Positions 34,584 to 44,408 of a stretch of DNA of 64,000 bases are shown piece after piece. Below the pieces are notes generated by a model. That model did no database searches. It saw nothing but the letters and a program-made list of their open reading frames with translations, and was not told the DNA's origin. Every line of letters begins with the position of its first letter. Position 1 is the first letter of the stretch. The translations under genes and the position numbers were made by a program. This DNA is from Rhodovulum steppense (GTDB taxonomy: Bacteria; Pseudomonadota; Alphaproteobacteria; Rhodobacterales; Rhodobacteraceae): contig NZ_SLVM01000012.1 of NCBI RefSeq assembly GCF_004339675.1, positions 1 to 64,000 on the forward strand. The letters run 5' to 3'.

Positions 34584-35810
34584 TCAATGCGAGATGATCC
34601 GCTGGCTTAACGTTGTCGTGAGCCGGGCCTGCCAGCCTTTGGACAGCCCCGCAAGCGGCGCCGCGACCAGCCGCTTGCCCTGCCAGATGCCCGGCGATGC
34701 CAGCAGCGAGGCACGCGGCAGGCCGGTCGCACGCCAGTCGGGGCAATCGCCCAGCCCGGCCTCGCCCAGCGCGCGGATCTCCAGCCCCGGCCCCCGGGGT
34801 CCGTCCAGCCGCCAGCGCCCGTCCCAGAGCGCATCCGCTTGCGCGACCGTTCCGGCCACCGCGGCAGGCTCCCGCGCGATGCGCAAGCCATCGGCTTCTC
34901 GCGCGATTAGGCAGCCATGCAGCGTGGCCCGCGGCGCGCTGTCCAGCGCGGCCAGCGTTTCGGCCAGCGCCTCGGCCCGCGGCGGATAGTCGGACGAGGC
35001 AACCCAGCACAAGGCCGCGACCAGCAGGCGGCGCGCGATCTCGTCTTGCAGCGCGTCCAGCCCCGCCCGGGCCAGAACCACATCGCCCCGATCCTCGCGC
35101 GCCACATGCTGCGCGGCCGCCAGCGTCGCCGCCTCCAGCGCCGCGCGGACCGAGCCCATGCGCGCAGCGGTCGCCGCAAGCCCCTCGGCGGTGATCCCCA
35201 GCGGCGCCAGCGTGGCCAGCGCGCGGCGGGCCTGCACCCGGTCGAAACGCGCATCCTCGTTCGAGGGATCCTCGATCCAGCCCTGCCCCCGCTCGGTCAG
35301 GAAGGCGCGCAGATCGGCCCGCGACAGGCCCAGAAAGGGCCGCAGCCAGGTCACCCCCAGCGCGTCGCGCTCAGGCGCCATCGCCGACAGCCCGTCCACC
35401 CCCGCCCCGCGCGCCAGCCGCATCAGCACCGTCTCGGCCTGATCGTCGCGCGTATGGCCCAGCGCAACCCGGCCGATCCCCTGCCCCGCCGCCCAATCGG
35501 CGATCAGCCGATATCGCGCCCGGCGCGCCGCATCCTGAAGATTGCCCTGCCCGTCCCAGCCCCGCCAGCGCAGCGTTTCATGCGGCAGGCCCAGCCGCGC
35601 ACAGGTTTCGGCCACGAACCGCGCCTCGGCAGTGGCCTCGGGCCTCAGCCCGTGATCGACGGTGACCGCGTGAACGCGCCGCCCGGCCAGCGCCAGCAGC
35701 AGCGCAACGGAATCCCCCCCGCCCGAGACAGCGACCCCAAGCGGCGCATCGCCCGGGCAGGAGGCGGACAGGGCCGCCTCCAGCGCGCGGGCGATGGGGC
35801 TCAGTTGCAC
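34584..35810 (-). CDS. tilS: tRNA(Ile)-lysidine synthase
   Basis: This 408-residue TilS attaches lysine to C34 of tRNA(Ile2), changing codon reading from AUG to AUA. The PP-loop is VAVSGGGDSVALLLAL (about 25-40). HTRDDQAETVLMRLARG with the R-G signature follows, and a substrate-binding C-terminal half. It starts at a GTG (35810) inside the 3' end of cpoB, overlapping its stop by 10 bp, so it is translationally coupled to the tol-pal genes. ftsH follows 78 bp later, the usual order. Confidence 0.94.
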   Translation of the reverse strand: MQLSPIARALEAALSASCPGDAPLGVAVSGGGDSVALLLALAGRRVHAVTVDHGLRPEATAEARFVAETCARLGLPHETLRWRGWDGQGNLQDAARRARYRLIADWAAGQGIGRVALGHTRDDQAETVLMRLARGAGVDGLSAMAPERDALGVTWLRPFLGLSRADLRAFLTERGQGWIEDPSNEDARFDRVQARRALATLAPLGITAEGLAATAARMGSVRAALEAATLAAAQHVAREDRGDVVLARAGLDALQDEIARRLLVAALCWVASSDYPPRAEALAETLAALDSAPRATLHGCLIAREADGLRIAREPAAVAGTVAQADALWDGRWRLDGPRGPGLEIRALGEAGLGDCPDWRATGLPRASLLASPGIWQGKRLVAAPLAGLSKGWQARLTTTLSQRIISH

Positions 35811-36631
35811 CCGATGGCGTCCAGCGCGGACTCGGCCTGCTGCGCCTCGACGCTGCCCGGAAAGCGGGTGCCGACCTCGACCAGCGTGACGCAGGCCTCG
35901 CGCCGCTGGCCCAGCCCGTCCAGCGCCAGCCCCAGCCGGTAAAGGGCGGTGGCCGCGCGCGGCCCGTCCGGGCTGCCCGAGAAACTGTCGAGATAGGCCC
36001 GCGCCGCGCCCGAGGTGTCGCCCTGCGCGGTCAGCGCCTCGCCGCGCAGGAAATGCGCCTCGCCCGACAGGGGACTGCCGGGATAGGCCTCGGTAAAGGC
36101 GGCGAATCCCGCAGCGGCCGTTTCGGCGTCCCCCGCGTCCAGCGCCGCCTTCGCCGCGTCGAAATCGGCCCGTTCCCCAACGGCAAGCTGCGCCCCGTTC
36201 GAGATCGCAGGCGCCGGCGAAGGGGCGGGCGCGGGACGGGCGAGGTCCGCGCCACCCAGCGTGCTGGTCTGGCCCAGCTTGCTGACATCGCCGCCCTCAA
36301 GCTCGACCAGCCGGAATTCCAGATCCCCGATCCGCCGCGTGCCATCCTCGACAATCCGCTGGATGCGGAACTCCAGTTCCTCGGTCTTCGAGGTCAGCCG
36401 CTGCAATTCCTGCTCGATCAGGTCGAGCCGCTGCAGCGCCGAACCGCCCCCGGCCGCGCCGCCCGGCGCCCCGGTGGTGGACAGCTCGCGCTTGAGGCGC
36501 TGGATCTCGACATGAAGGACCGACATTTCCTGCCGGATATCGGCCAGCGTTTCCTGGCGCGACTGGGCGGCGGCGGGAAAGGCCGCGCCCAGCGCAACGG
36601 AAACGGTCAGCAGAACGGCGAAACGGCGCAT
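35801..36631 (-). CDS. cpoB: Cell division coordinator CpoB (YbgF)
   Basis: This 276-residue periplasmic protein has a Sec signal (to about AAAQ, residue 23) and a trimerising coiled coil (about 27-105: LADIRQEMSVLHVEIQRLK and LIEQELQRLTSKTEELE). A Pro/Ala linker and a C-terminal TPR domain follow (about 155-270: FDAAKAALDAGDAETAAAGF, YPGSPLSGEAHFLRGEAL). CpoB links Tol-Pal constriction to septal peptidoglycan synthesis. It follows pal after 10 bp and overlaps tilS. Confidence 0.94.
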   Translation of the reverse strand: MRRFAVLLTVSVALGAAFPAAAQSRQETLADIRQEMSVLHVEIQRLKRELSTTGAPGGAAGGGSALQRLDLIEQELQRLTSKTEELEFRIQRIVEDGTRRIGDLEFRLVELEGGDVSKLGQTSTLGGADLARPAPAPSPAPAISNGAQLAVGERADFDAAKAALDAGDAETAAAGFAAFTEAYPGSPLSGEAHFLRGEALTAQGDTSGAARAYLDSFSGSPDGPRAATALYRLGLALDGLGQRREACVTLVEVGTRFPGSVEAQQAESALDAIGCN

Positions 36632-36641
36632 CGGGCGACCC

Positions 36642-37157
36642 TCAGACGCCCGCGCCCGCGGCGAGCACGGTCACGGAACGACGGTTCTGCGAATAGCAAG
36701 CCTCGTTCGAGCAGATCTCGATCGGCCGCTCCTTGCCATAGCTGACGGTGCGCAGCCGGGCGGACGAGACGCCGCGCGAGACCAGGTATTCCTGCACCGC
36801 GTTGGCGCGCCGCGCGCCCAGGGCAAGGTTGTATTCCCGGGTGCCCTGCTCGTCGGCATGGCCCTCGATGGTGGCGGAATATTCGGGATTGTCCATCAGC
36901 CAGCGCGCCTGACCGTCCAGCGTGGCCCGCGCGGTATCGCTGAGCGTGCTCTGGTCCACGGCGAACAACACGCGGTCACCCACCGTCTGGTTGAAATAGG
37001 CGACCGAGCGCGGATCGGACGCAACGCCGTCCATGCCGAAGCCGCTGCCGCCCGCGCCCATGCCGGCACCGCTGCCGGAACCGAAACGGTCGGGATTGGA
37101 ACAACCGGCAACGGCCAAAGCGGCCACCACCATCAGGGTCTTGGAAATCGGGGTCAT
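36642..37157 (-). CDS. pal: Peptidoglycan-associated lipoprotein Pal
   Basis: This 171-residue outer-membrane lipoprotein has lipobox LAVAGC (Cys19), a Gly-rich linker and an OmpA-like peptidoglycan-binding domain. The domain is recognised by IEGHADEQGTREYNLALGAR (Asp and Arg contacting meso-DAP) and SYGKERPIEIC. The extra Cys pair (CSNEAC) near the end is typical of alphaproteobacterial Pal. It lies 89 bp after tolB and 10 bp before cpoB. Confidence 0.96.
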   Translation of the reverse strand: MTPISKTLMVVAALAVAGCSNPDRFGSGSGAGMGAGGSGFGMDGVASDPRSVAYFNQTVGDRVLFAVDQSTLSDTARATLDGQARWLMDNPEYSATIEGHADEQGTREYNLALGARRANAVQEYLVSRGVSSARLRTVSYGKERPIEICSNEACYSQNRRSVTVLAAGAGV

Positions 37158-37246
37158 GCGGGTCTTCCTTGTGTCTTGCCTGATTGTCCGTGCCGGACCG
37201 ATGGAGGCATCCTATCAGCCGGATCGCGGTTTGAAAACGTGGCCCC

Positions 37247-38578
37247 CTAGGGCAGAAGCGGTGACCAGGACGGGTCCGAGGCCGATCCCTGCACCGGCAC
37301 ACGGCGCAGGTTGCGGCCGGTGATATCGACCGAGAACAGCGCCGGTGCCCCCTCGGCCCCGGCACTTTCGCGGGTGAACATGATGACCCGCCCGTTCGGC
37401 GCCCAGCTCGGTCCCTCGTCCAGGAAGGACGCGGTCAGCAGCCGTTCCTCGGATCCATCGGTGCGCATCACGCCGATATGGAACCGGCCCTGATGCTGCT
37501 TGGTAAACGCGATGTAGTCGCCGCGCGGCGACCAGACCGGCGTGCCATAGCGCCCCTGCCCGAACGAGATGCGCCGCGCCTCGCCGCCCGAGGCGGGCAT
37601 GACATAGATCTGCGGCACGCCCGAACGGTCGCTCTCGAACACGATCTGGCGGCCATCGGGCGAATAGCTGGGCGCGGTCTCGATCGAGGGGGCCGAGGTC
37701 AGCCGCGTGCGCCGCCCGCTGCCCAGGTCAAGCTCGTAAAGGTCGGTATTGCCGCCCTGCGCCAGCGAGAACACGACCCGCCGCCCGTCCGGCGCAAAGC
37801 GCGGCGCAAAGGTCATCGAGCCGGGCTGATCGTCCAGCCCCCGCCGTCCCCCGGTCGCAAGATCCAGCACATAGATCCGCGGGAACCCGGATTCGTAGCT
37901 GGTATAAAGCACCCGGTCGCCCGTCGGCGAAAAGCGCGGCGCCAGCACGATCGACGCGGCATCGGTCAGGTATTGCACGTTCGCGCCGTCGTAATCCATG
38001 ATCGCCAGCCGCTTCTGGCGGGCATTCTTGGGTCCTGTCTCGGCGACGAAGACCACGCGGCTGTCGAAATAGCCGCCTTCGCCGGTGATCCGCGCATAGA
38101 CTTGGTCGGCGACCTTGTGCGCCACGCGGCGCCAGTTCGCGGCCGAACCGCCGAATTGCAGCCCGTCGCCCAGCGGCGCCTCGGAATAGATGTCGAACAG
38201 GCGGAACTTGACGTTCAGCCGCCCGTTGCCATCGACCGACACCGCACCGGTGATCAGCGCCTGCGCATTGATCGCCTTCCAGTCGGAATATTGCACGGGG
38301 CTGGCGAAATTCGTCACCCGCGCCAGATGCGCCTCAGCCGGGATTTCCCGGAACAGGCCCGTCCCGGCCAGATCGGCGGCCACGACCCGCGCGATGTTGC
38401 GCGCGAACTCCGCCGCGGCCGCGTTCTCGGCCACGAAATCCGGCACGGCGAAGGGCAAGGGCTCGATCACGCCCTCGTCGATCTCGATGCGCAGCGGACC
38501 GCCCTGGGCCAGCCCCGCGGCGGGGACCAGCATGGCGCCAAGCGCAAGGGCAAGAAGCGGGGTCAAAACGCGCAACAT
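37247..38578 (-). CDS. tolB: Tol-Pal system protein TolB
   Basis: This 443-residue periplasmic protein has a Sec signal (to about residue 24), an N-terminal domain that contacts TolA, and a six-bladed beta-propeller built of repeats such as [42 protein letters not shown] and [13 protein letters not shown]. It binds Pal. The ATG directly follows the tolA stop codon with no gap. The length is normal. Confidence 0.96.
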   Translation of the reverse strand: MLRVLTPLLALALGAMLVPAAGLAQGGPLRIEIDEGVIEPLPFAVPDFVAENAAAAEFARNIARVVAADLAGTGLFREIPAEAHLARVTNFASPVQYSDWKAINAQALITGAVSVDGNGRLNVKFRLFDIYSEAPLGDGLQFGGSAANWRRVAHKVADQVYARITGEGGYFDSRVVFVAETGPKNARQKRLAIMDYDGANVQYLTDAASIVLAPRFSPTGDRVLYTSYESGFPRIYVLDLATGGRRGLDDQPGSMTFAPRFAPDGRRVVFSLAQGGNTDLYELDLGSGRRTRLTSAPSIETAPSYSPDGRQIVFESDRSGVPQIYVMPASGGEARRISFGQGRYGTPVWSPRGDYIAFTKQHQGRFHIGVMRTDGSEERLLTASFLDEGPSWAPNGRVIMFTRESAGAEGAPALFSVDITGRNLRRVPVQGSASDPSWSPLLP

Positions 38579-39808
38579 CTACCGGATCCTCATGTTCTCG
38601 GGATTGAAGGTCATCTCGATCTGCCGCCACTGGTCATATTTTTCCACCGGTAACGGAAAGCCCGACGAACCGCACATCACGATCGCGCGCCGCGCCGAAT
38701 CGAAAACCTGCCGCGCCGCCATGTCGGACCCGCCCGACGAGGACACAAGCCGGATCGACTCGATCACCGGGCGACCATCCTCGCGCATGTCCAGCGCCAC
38801 GACGACGCTGGTCATCAGCGCGTCGGTCGACAGCGCGCCCACATTCCAGCAGCGCGAGACCGCGACGCGCAGCGCGTCGCGCTCGCCGGCGGTCATCGGC
38901 GGGCCGGAGGCGGCGGTGCCGGTGCCCGCCCGCGGCGTCTCGTCCGCGCCCGAGGCCAGCGCATCGGCCACGGCACCGGCCACCGCATCGGCAAGGTTGT
39001 CCTGGGCGGGCGGCGCCGCCGGTTCGGGGGTTCGGACCGGCTCGGGCGTGGGCGCGGGGGTCGGGGCGGGTGTTGGCGTGGGTGTGGGTGCAGGCGGCGG
39101 CGCGGCCGCGGTCTGGGTCTCGCGCACCGGTTCGGGCGGACGCTCGGGGCGCACGCGCGGGCGGGGCGAACTGGCCAGGATCTGCCCGGTCTCGACCCGC
39201 TCCTCGGCCTCGGTCACGATCTGCGGCGCGGCCTCTTCGGGCGCGGCGGCCTCGACCTCGGGCGCAGGGCTCGGCGCGGCGGCATCGGGGCGCACCGCCT
39301 CGCGCGGCTGGGGCGCGACCGCCACATCCTCGGGCCGCGGCGCGGCCGGTTCGGGCGCCACCCGCGGCGCGGGGCGCGGCGGTGCGGTATCGGCCATGGG
39401 GGCCTCCGGGCCGGTGGTGCTGACCGGGGGCGGGGCGGCCAGCGGCGGCAGCGTATCGGTCACCTCGGCCTCGGGCGGGGGCTGCAACGCACTGGTATCG
39501 GGCGCCGGATCGGGCGCGGGGCTGTCCTGCGGGGGCGGCGGCGCGGGCGGTTCGGGGCGGCGTTCGGGCGCAGGCGCGGGCCGGGGCGACGTGGTCACCA
39601 CGGGGCTGCGCGGCGTCTCGACCTGCTGGGCGGGGGCTTGCGGCGCGGCCGCGGGGGCGGTCAGCGCGGCGAATTCCTCGCCCGACAGGATGGTGACATC
39701 CGTCACCTGCATCGGCCGCGGCTTCGGCGTGGTGAACAGCCCGCCGAACAGCACCCATGCCACCAACAGGAGGTGCACCGCCCCCGAAATCTGGGTGCCC
39801 CGGTCCAT
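38579..39808 (-). CDS. tolA: Energy-transducing protein TolA
   Basis: This 409-residue protein has one N-terminal membrane helix (ISGAVHLLLVAWVLFGGLF, about 7-25) and a very long Pro/Ala/Glu/Thr-rich periplasmic stretch (about 50-290) rather than the Ala/Lys helix of E. coli TolA. Its small C-terminal TonB/TolA domain contains SRCWNVGALS and REDGRPVIESIRL. TolA carries force from TolQR to TolB-Pal. Its position between tolR and tolB makes the identity firm despite weak sequence conservation. Purely repetitive Pro-Glu runs lie at about 250-275. Confidence 0.9.
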   Translation of the reverse strand: MDRGTQISGAVHLLLVAWVLFGGLFTTPKPRPMQVTDVTILSGEEFAALTAPAAAPQAPAQQVETPRSPVVTTSPRPAPAPERRPEPPAPPPPQDSPAPDPAPDTSALQPPPEAEVTDTLPPLAAPPPVSTTGPEAPMADTAPPRPAPRVAPEPAAPRPEDVAVAPQPREAVRPDAAAPSPAPEVEAAAPEEAAPQIVTEAEERVETGQILASSPRPRVRPERPPEPVRETQTAAAPPPAPTPTPTPAPTPAPTPEPVRTPEPAAPPAQDNLADAVAGAVADALASGADETPRAGTGTAASGPPMTAGERDALRVAVSRCWNVGALSTDALMTSVVVALDMREDGRPVIESIRLVSSSGGSDMAARQVFDSARRAIVMCGSSGFPLPVEKYDQWRQIEMTFNPENMRIR

Positions 39809-39816
39809 GCCCTCAC

Positions 39817-40293
39817 CTAGCCGTCCGACCCGTCGAGCCGCGGCCCGCCGCTGTCGGTCACAAGCCCGATATCGCGGAATCCCGCGGCATTGAGCGCACC
39901 CATCACCTGCACCACGCGCTCATAGGAAATCGCGCCATCCGCGCGCAGATAGACCTTGTTGTCCCGCCGCTCGGCCGCCACGGCGCGCAGCTTGGGGATC
40001 AGCCCGTCGGCCTCGACCTCGGCCTCCTGCAACAGGATGCGGCCATCCGCCGTCAGCGTCACCGCCAGCGGTTCCTCCTGCGCGGCAGGCAGCGCCTCGG
40101 CGGCGGTGCGCGGCAACTCGACCGGCACGCCCACCGTCAAGAGGGGTGCTGCCACCATGAAGATGATCAGAAGCACCAGCATCACGTCGACAAAGGGCGT
40201 GACGTTGATCTCGGACATCGCGGGCGGATGCCGCCGATGGCGCCGCACGCGCTTGCCGCCCGAGTTCTGGCGCGGGGTAAGCGTCGCCCCCAT
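39817..40293 (-). CDS. tolR: TolR (ExbD/TolR family)
   Basis: This 158-residue protein has a basic N-terminal tail (KRVRRHRRH), then MSEINVTPFVDVMLVLLIIF with the membrane-embedded functional Asp, and a periplasmic domain. It forms the proton channel with TolQ. The gene starts 1 bp after the tolQ stop and is followed 8 bp later by tolA. Confidence 0.95.
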   Translation of the reverse strand: MGATLTPRQNSGGKRVRRHRRHPPAMSEINVTPFVDVMLVLLIIFMVAAPLLTVGVPVELPRTAAEALPAAQEEPLAVTLTADGRILLQEAEVEADGLIPKLRAVAAERRDNKVYLRADGAISYERVVQVMGALNAAGFRDIGLVTDSGGPRLDGSDG

Positions 40294-40294
40294 C

Positions 40295-40990
40295 TCAGGT
40301 ATCCAGCTGGCGCGAAAGGATGGTCGAGAATTCGTCGGCGAAGGATTCGTAGCCGCCCACGATCCGGTCGCTGTCCGAGGACAGCTTGTTGTAGAAGATC
40401 ACCGCCGGGATCGCCGCCAGAAGCCCCAGCCCGGTCGCCAGCAGCGCCTCGGCGATACCGGGCGCCACGACGGCAAGGTTGGTGTTCTGCTGCAACGCGA
40501 TCTGCTCGAAGGCGTGCTTGATCCCCCAGACCGTGCCGAACAGCCCGACGAAGGGCGCGGTCGAGCCGACCGTGGCCAGGAAGGACAGCCCGCCATTCAG
40601 TTCCTCGGCCTCCTTGGCGATGGCCACATCCATCGACCGGTCGATCCGCGCCGCGGCCCCCGCGATCAGCCCGCCATCCTGCCGGTGGCTGCGCCGCCAT
40701 TCCATCATGCCCGCGGCAAATATCCGCTCGGGCGCAGCCTGCGGCTCGGGGCCGATCTTGTCGAACAGTTCGTCCAGCGGCTCGCCCGACCAGAACGCCT
40801 CGTCGAAGCCCAGCGCCTCGACGCGCGCCTTGCGGAAATTGATCGTCTTCTGGATGATGATTGCCCATGACCAGAACGAGGCCAGGACCAACATCAGCAT
40901 CACGACCTGCACCGTAAAGGTCGCGCGCGCGAAAAGGGCGAGCAAGGAGAAGTCAATCTCCTGCGCCAACGCAAGGGTTTCGGTTTCCAT
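40295..40990 (-). CDS. tolQ: TolQ (MotA/TolQ/ExbB family)
   Basis: This 231-residue inner-membrane protein has a first helix at about 20-42. The conserved pair of C-terminal helices contains VGSTAPFVGLFGTVWGI and ALLATGLGLLAAIPAVIFYN. These helices line the proton path of the TolQR motor. It is the first gene of tolQRAB-pal-cpoB, 108 bp downstream of ybgC, where a promoter could sit. Confidence 0.96.
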   Translation of the reverse strand: METETLALAQEIDFSLLALFARATFTVQVVMLMLVLASFWSWAIIIQKTINFRKARVEALGFDEAFWSGEPLDELFDKIGPEPQAAPERIFAAGMMEWRRSHRQDGGLIAGAAARIDRSMDVAIAKEAEELNGGLSFLATVGSTAPFVGLFGTVWGIKHAFEQIALQQNTNLAVVAPGIAEALLATGLGLLAAIPAVIFYNKLSSDSDRIVGGYESFADEFSTILSRQLDT

Positions 40991-41098
40991 TCTGCCTGCT
41001 CGTTGCTGAGGGCCGTGTTCTCCCGGCCTCCTTAACGTGATTCTACCCGTTTTTCATGGGGAATGCCAACACAACCGCATCACCGCGCCGCGATCCGG

Positions 41099-41506
41099 TC
41101 ACCCCGCCGCCGATGGGGCCGCTGCCACCTGGCAAAGCTCCGCCGGCAAGCGCACCGGCTGGCCGGTCGCGCCCAGCGCGACAAGGGTCACGCGCGCCGA
41201 AAACAGCACCGTTTCCCCGCGCAGGACCCGCTGGTCCAGAATCAGCCGGGCGGGCGTGATCCGGGCCAGATCGGTCTCGACCTCCAGCAGATCGTCGAAA
41301 CGCGCGGGCGACAGGTAATCCGCCTCGACCCGGCGCACGGCAAAGACCACCCCCCGCTCGGCCTTCAGGCGGACCTGGTCCACGCCCAGGTCGCGCACCC
41401 ATTCGCTGCGCGCGCGCTCGATGAATTTCAGGTAGTTCGCGTAATAGACGATGCCCGCAAGATCGGTGTCCTCGTAATAGACGCGGACCGGAAAACGATG
41501 CGTCAT
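41099..41506 (-). CDS. ybgC: Tol-Pal associated acyl-CoA thioesterase YbgC
   Basis: This 135-residue hotdog-fold thioesterase carries the YbgC signature YYEDTDLAGIVYYANYLKF (Asp is catalytic) followed by IERARSEW. E. coli YbgC hydrolyses acyl-CoAs linked to phospholipid metabolism. It overlaps the upstream unknown gene by 4 bp (ATGA) and precedes tolQ, its classical position. Confidence 0.95.
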   Translation of the reverse strand: MTHRFPVRVYYEDTDLAGIVYYANYLKFIERARSEWVRDLGVDQVRLKAERGVVFAVRRVEADYLSPARFDDLLEVETDLARITPARLILDQRVLRGETVLFSARVTLVALGATGQPVRLPAELCQVAAAPSAAG

Positions 41507-42144
41507 TGCCCGCCCCCCAGATCTTCGCCCGACAGCCGCGCCGCCAGCCGCAGCGCATGGGCCGGATCGCTGGCCACCGGCGGCATCGCCGGATCATAGC
41601 CCGCCCGGATCACCCCGGCGATCTCGGGGCGCAGGACCAGCCTGCCATCGGGCAGCCGGGCCAGCGGGCTGCGCTCGGCAAAGGCGGTCTCGGACCACAA
41701 CAGGATCACCTGCACCATCTGGTTCAGCGCGATCGCCTCGGCGGGCAGCGCGGCAATCGCGTCATCGACCCGCTGAAAGACAAAGGCCGCGCGGATCGCC
41801 CCACCCGCATCGAAGCGGAACAGCCGGTACTGCGTCGCCCCCGCCGCGGCCAGTCGTTCGACCAGCGGACCAAGATCGGGCACCAGCCGATCCAGATTGG
41901 GCACAAGCGGCAATTCGGACCAGTCGCGAAAGAAGAAGACCATCAGGTTCGCGCCCAGTTCGGGGTCGGTCTCGGCCATCTGATGCCCGGCCAGCGCCAC
42001 GACCGCCTCGCAGGCGCCCTTGAGCGTGGCCAGCGTCTCGTCGCTGACGCCAAAGACCACGGGCGCAATCGGACGGCCCCAGCGGGCGAACCGATAGCCG
42101 CCGTCCTGCCCCGTGAACAGCGCGCGCAGATCGTCCGGCGTCAT
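41503..42144 (-). CDS. Conserved hypothetical protein between ruvB and ybgC
   Basis: This 213-residue soluble protein has no signal peptide or membrane helix. Recognisable features are YRFARWGRPIAPVVFGV near residue 17 and ELGANLMVFFFRDWSEL near 62, which look like an alpha/beta core, and a final acidic/Gly tail. I cannot name a family or function. It is translationally coupled to ybgC (ATGA) and lies in the ruv-tol block. A dispersed repeat copy lies directly before its start and may overlap its leader. I expect it to be restricted to Rhodobacterales and relatives. Confidence 0.8.
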   Translation of the reverse strand: MTPDDLRALFTGQDGGYRFARWGRPIAPVVFGVSDETLATLKGACEAVVALAGHQMAETDPELGANLMVFFFRDWSELPLVPNLDRLVPDLGPLVERLAAAGATQYRLFRFDAGGAIRAAFVFQRVDDAIAALPAEAIALNQMVQVILLWSETAFAERSPLARLPDGRLVLRPEIAGVIRAGYDPAMPPVASDPAHALRLAARLSGEDLGGGQ

Positions 42145-42151
42145 GCCCGGT

Positions 42152-42174
42152 CCTTCTTCTTGGCGAAAATACCC
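42152..42174 (-). repeat. Dispersed intergenic repeat, copy 3
   Basis: On the minus strand this reads GGGTATTTTCGCCAAGAAGA and on. It sits only 7 bp before the ATG (42144) of the unknown gene, so its AAGAAGAAGGA end could itself act as a purine-rich ribosome site. Confidence 0.8.
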
Positions 42175-42216
42175 ATGGCCCTGCCCTATCCGCCTGCCCG
42201 CCGCCGGGCAAGGGCC

Positions 42217-43245
42217 TCAGCCGTCGAACAGGCCCGGCTGTCCCGGCGGGCGCGGGGCGGGCAGGCCCAGATGCGCCCAGGCCTTCGCGGCCAGCATCCG
42301 CCCGCGCGGGGTGCGCTGGATCAGGCCCTGCTGCAACAGGTAGGGCTCGATCACCTCCTCCAGCGCATCGCGCGATTCCGACAGCGCGGCCGACAGCGTC
42401 TCGATCCCGACCGGCCCACCGGCGTAATTCTCGGCGATCAGCCGCAGATAGCGCCGGTCCGCGCCATCCAGCCCGAGCCCGTCCACCTCCATCCGCGTCA
42501 GCGCATGATCGGCCACGGCGCGGGTGATCCGCCCGTCGCCCTCGACCAGCGCGAAATCGACGACCCGGCGCAACAGCCGCCCCGCGATCCGCGGCGTGCC
42601 GCGCGCGCGCCGGGCGATTTCCTTCAGCCCGTCCGCATCCGCCGGCACCCCCATCAGCCGCGCACCCCGCGCGACGATCAGTTCCAGTTCCTCGACGGTA
42701 TAGAACTGCAACCGCACCGGAATGCCGAAGCGGTCGCGCAGGGGCGTCGTCAACAGCCCCAGCCGCGTCGTGGCCCCGACCAGCGTGAAGGGCTGCAACT
42801 CGATCCGCACGGTGCGCGCGGCCGGTCCCTCGCCGATCACCAGATCCAGCGCGAAATCCTCGAGCGCGGGATAAAGCACCTCCTCGACCGCGGGGTTCAG
42901 GCGGTGGATCTCGTCGATGAACAGCACATCGCGCGCTTCCAGATTGGTCAGGATCGCCGCCAGATCGCCCGCCTTGGCCAGCACCGGGCCAGAGGTCATG
43001 CGGAAATTCACGCCCAGTTCGCGCGCGACGATCTGCGCCAGCGTGGTCTTGCCCAGACCGGGGGGGCCGTGGAACAGCGCGTGATCCATCGCCTCGCCCC
43101 GCTGGCGGGCGCTTTGCAGGAAGACCCGCAGGTTCGCCCGCGCCTCTGCCTGGCCGACGAACTCGTCCAGCGTCTCGGGCCGCATCGCGCGGTCGGCATC
43201 CTCGGGGCGCTTGTCGGGGCGCAGGGTGGGGTCGGGCTCGGTCAT
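42217..43245 (-). CDS. ruvB: Holliday junction branch migration helicase RuvB
   Basis: This 342-residue AAA+ motor has Walker [15 protein letters not shown] (about 60-73), Walker [11 protein letters not shown], sensor 1 [10 protein letters not shown] and a C-terminal winged helix with RTPRGR. It is a hexameric pump acting with RuvA on Holliday junctions. It follows ruvA by 3 bp. Confidence 0.97.
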   Translation of the reverse strand: MTEPDPTLRPDKRPEDADRAMRPETLDEFVGQAEARANLRVFLQSARQRGEAMDHALFHGPPGLGKTTLAQIVARELGVNFRMTSGPVLAKAGDLAAILTNLEARDVLFIDEIHRLNPAVEEVLYPALEDFALDLVIGEGPAARTVRIELQPFTLVGATTRLGLLTTPLRDRFGIPVRLQFYTVEELELIVARGARLMGVPADADGLKEIARRARGTPRIAGRLLRRVVDFALVEGDGRITRAVADHALTRMEVDGLGLDGADRRYLRLIAENYAGGPVGIETLSAALSESRDALEEVIEPYLLQQGLIQRTPRGRMLAAKAWAHLGLPAPRPPGQPGLFDG

Positions 43246-43248
43246 CTC

Positions 43249-43905
43249 CTACCCCTTGGGCGCCAGAAGCTTCAGCGCCGCGCGGATCAGGGCGGGCGTA
43301 TCGGCCTCGGGCGCCTCGTTCGCGGCGCGGGCGACGGCCTGCACCGCATCGGCCGGGGCATAGCCCAGATTGCCCAGCGCCGACAATGCCTCGGCCTGCG
43401 CCGCGGCCGAGGGCGCGGGGCGCGGCGGTGCCGTGCCGACCGGCCCGGCCTGCGCGGGTGCGGCACCCGCAGCTTCGACCAGCGTGCCGCCCAGCGCCAT
43501 GATGCCCGGCGCCTTGCCCTTCAACTCGTTGACGACGCGCTGCGCGATCTTGGGGCCGACGCCCGGCGCGGCCTTGACCGTGTTCCAGTCGCCCAGCGCG
43601 ATGGCGCGGCCCACACCCTCGGCGCCCAGCGTGCCCAGGATCGCCATCGACGCCTTGGCCCCGATCCCCTGCACGCCCATCAACAGCCGGTGCCATTCGC
43701 GTTCCAGCAGCGTCGGAAAGCCGTAAAGCTGCAACAGATCCTCGCGCACCAGCAGGTCGGTATACAGCGCCACCGCCTCGCCCGGGCCGGGCATCGCGGC
43801 AAGCGTCCGGTCCGAGACCTGCACGATATAGCCCAGACCGCCCACGTCGATCATCACATGATCGGGGCCGCGATGGATCAGCCGCCCGGCAACCCGCCCG
43901 ATCAT
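43249..43905 (-). CDS. ruvA: Holliday junction branch migration protein RuvA
   Basis: This 218-residue protein has an N-terminal OB-fold ([20 protein letters not shown]), a middle HhH domain ([14 protein letters not shown] and [17 protein letters not shown]) and a C-terminal RuvB-binding domain. The linker is rich in Ala and Pro. It overlaps the ruvC stop by 4 bp (ATGA). Confidence 0.96.
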   Translation of the reverse strand: MIGRVAGRLIHRGPDHVMIDVGGLGYIVQVSDRTLAAMPGPGEAVALYTDLLVREDLLQLYGFPTLLEREWHRLLMGVQGIGAKASMAILGTLGAEGVGRAIALGDWNTVKAAPGVGPKIAQRVVNELKGKAPGIMALGGTLVEAAGAAPAQAGPVGTAPPRPAPSAAAQAEALSALGNLGYAPADAVQAVARAANEAPEADTPALIRAALKLLAPKG

Positions 43906-44408
43906 GCGCCCGCCCTCGCCAGCGCCGCGGCCAGCCGCCCGCCCGCCGTCAGGTGAAACGCATGGCACAGCGCGATGGCCAGCGCGTCGGCCGCATCCGG
44001 GCCCGCGATCTGGATGCCGGGGAATTGCAGCCGTACCATGTGGTCGATCTGCCGCTTGTCGGCATGGCCCACGCCCACCACCGCCTTCTTGACGGCGTTC
44101 GGGGCGTATTCCCCCACCGCGATCCCCGCCCGCGCGGGCACCAGCACCGCGATGCCGCGCGCCTGGCCCAGCTTCAGCGTGCCCGCCCCGTCGCGGTTGA
44201 CAAAGGTCTGCTCCACCGCCGCCGCCTCGGGCGCATGGCGGGTCACGATCTCGCAAAGCTGGTCATGCAGCGACAGCAGACGCTCGGCCAGCGCCCCGTC
44301 GCCCGAACGGCAGATGCCGTTCGCCACATGGGCCAGCCGCCCGTTCGCCTGCTCGATCACGCCCCATCCGGTGCTGCGAAGGCCGGGATCAATACCCAGA
44401 ACACGCAT
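43902..44408 (-). CDS. ruvC: Crossover junction endonuclease RuvC
   Basis: This 168-residue RNase H-fold resolvase starts [19 protein letters not shown] (first catalytic Asp) and contains [20 protein letters not shown] (Glu) and the final [13 protein letters not shown] with the Asp pair. The ATG at 44408 fits the family; an upstream in-frame ATG gives a non-homologous extension. It is the first gene of ruvCAB. Confidence 0.96.
   Translation of the reverse strand: MRVLGIDPGLRSTGWGVIEQANGRLAHVANGICRSGDGALAERLLSLHDQLCEIVTRHAPEAAAVEQTFVNRDGAGTLKLGQARGIAVLVPARAGIAVGEYAPNAVKKAVVGVGHADKRQIDHMVRLQFPGIQIAGPDAADALAIALCHAFHLTAGGRLAAALARAGA

Noticed and set aside
36858-40870. Plus-strand coding frames opposite tolQRAB-pal
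   Set aside because: These are antisense shadows; the minus-strand genes form a complete and canonical tol-pal operon.
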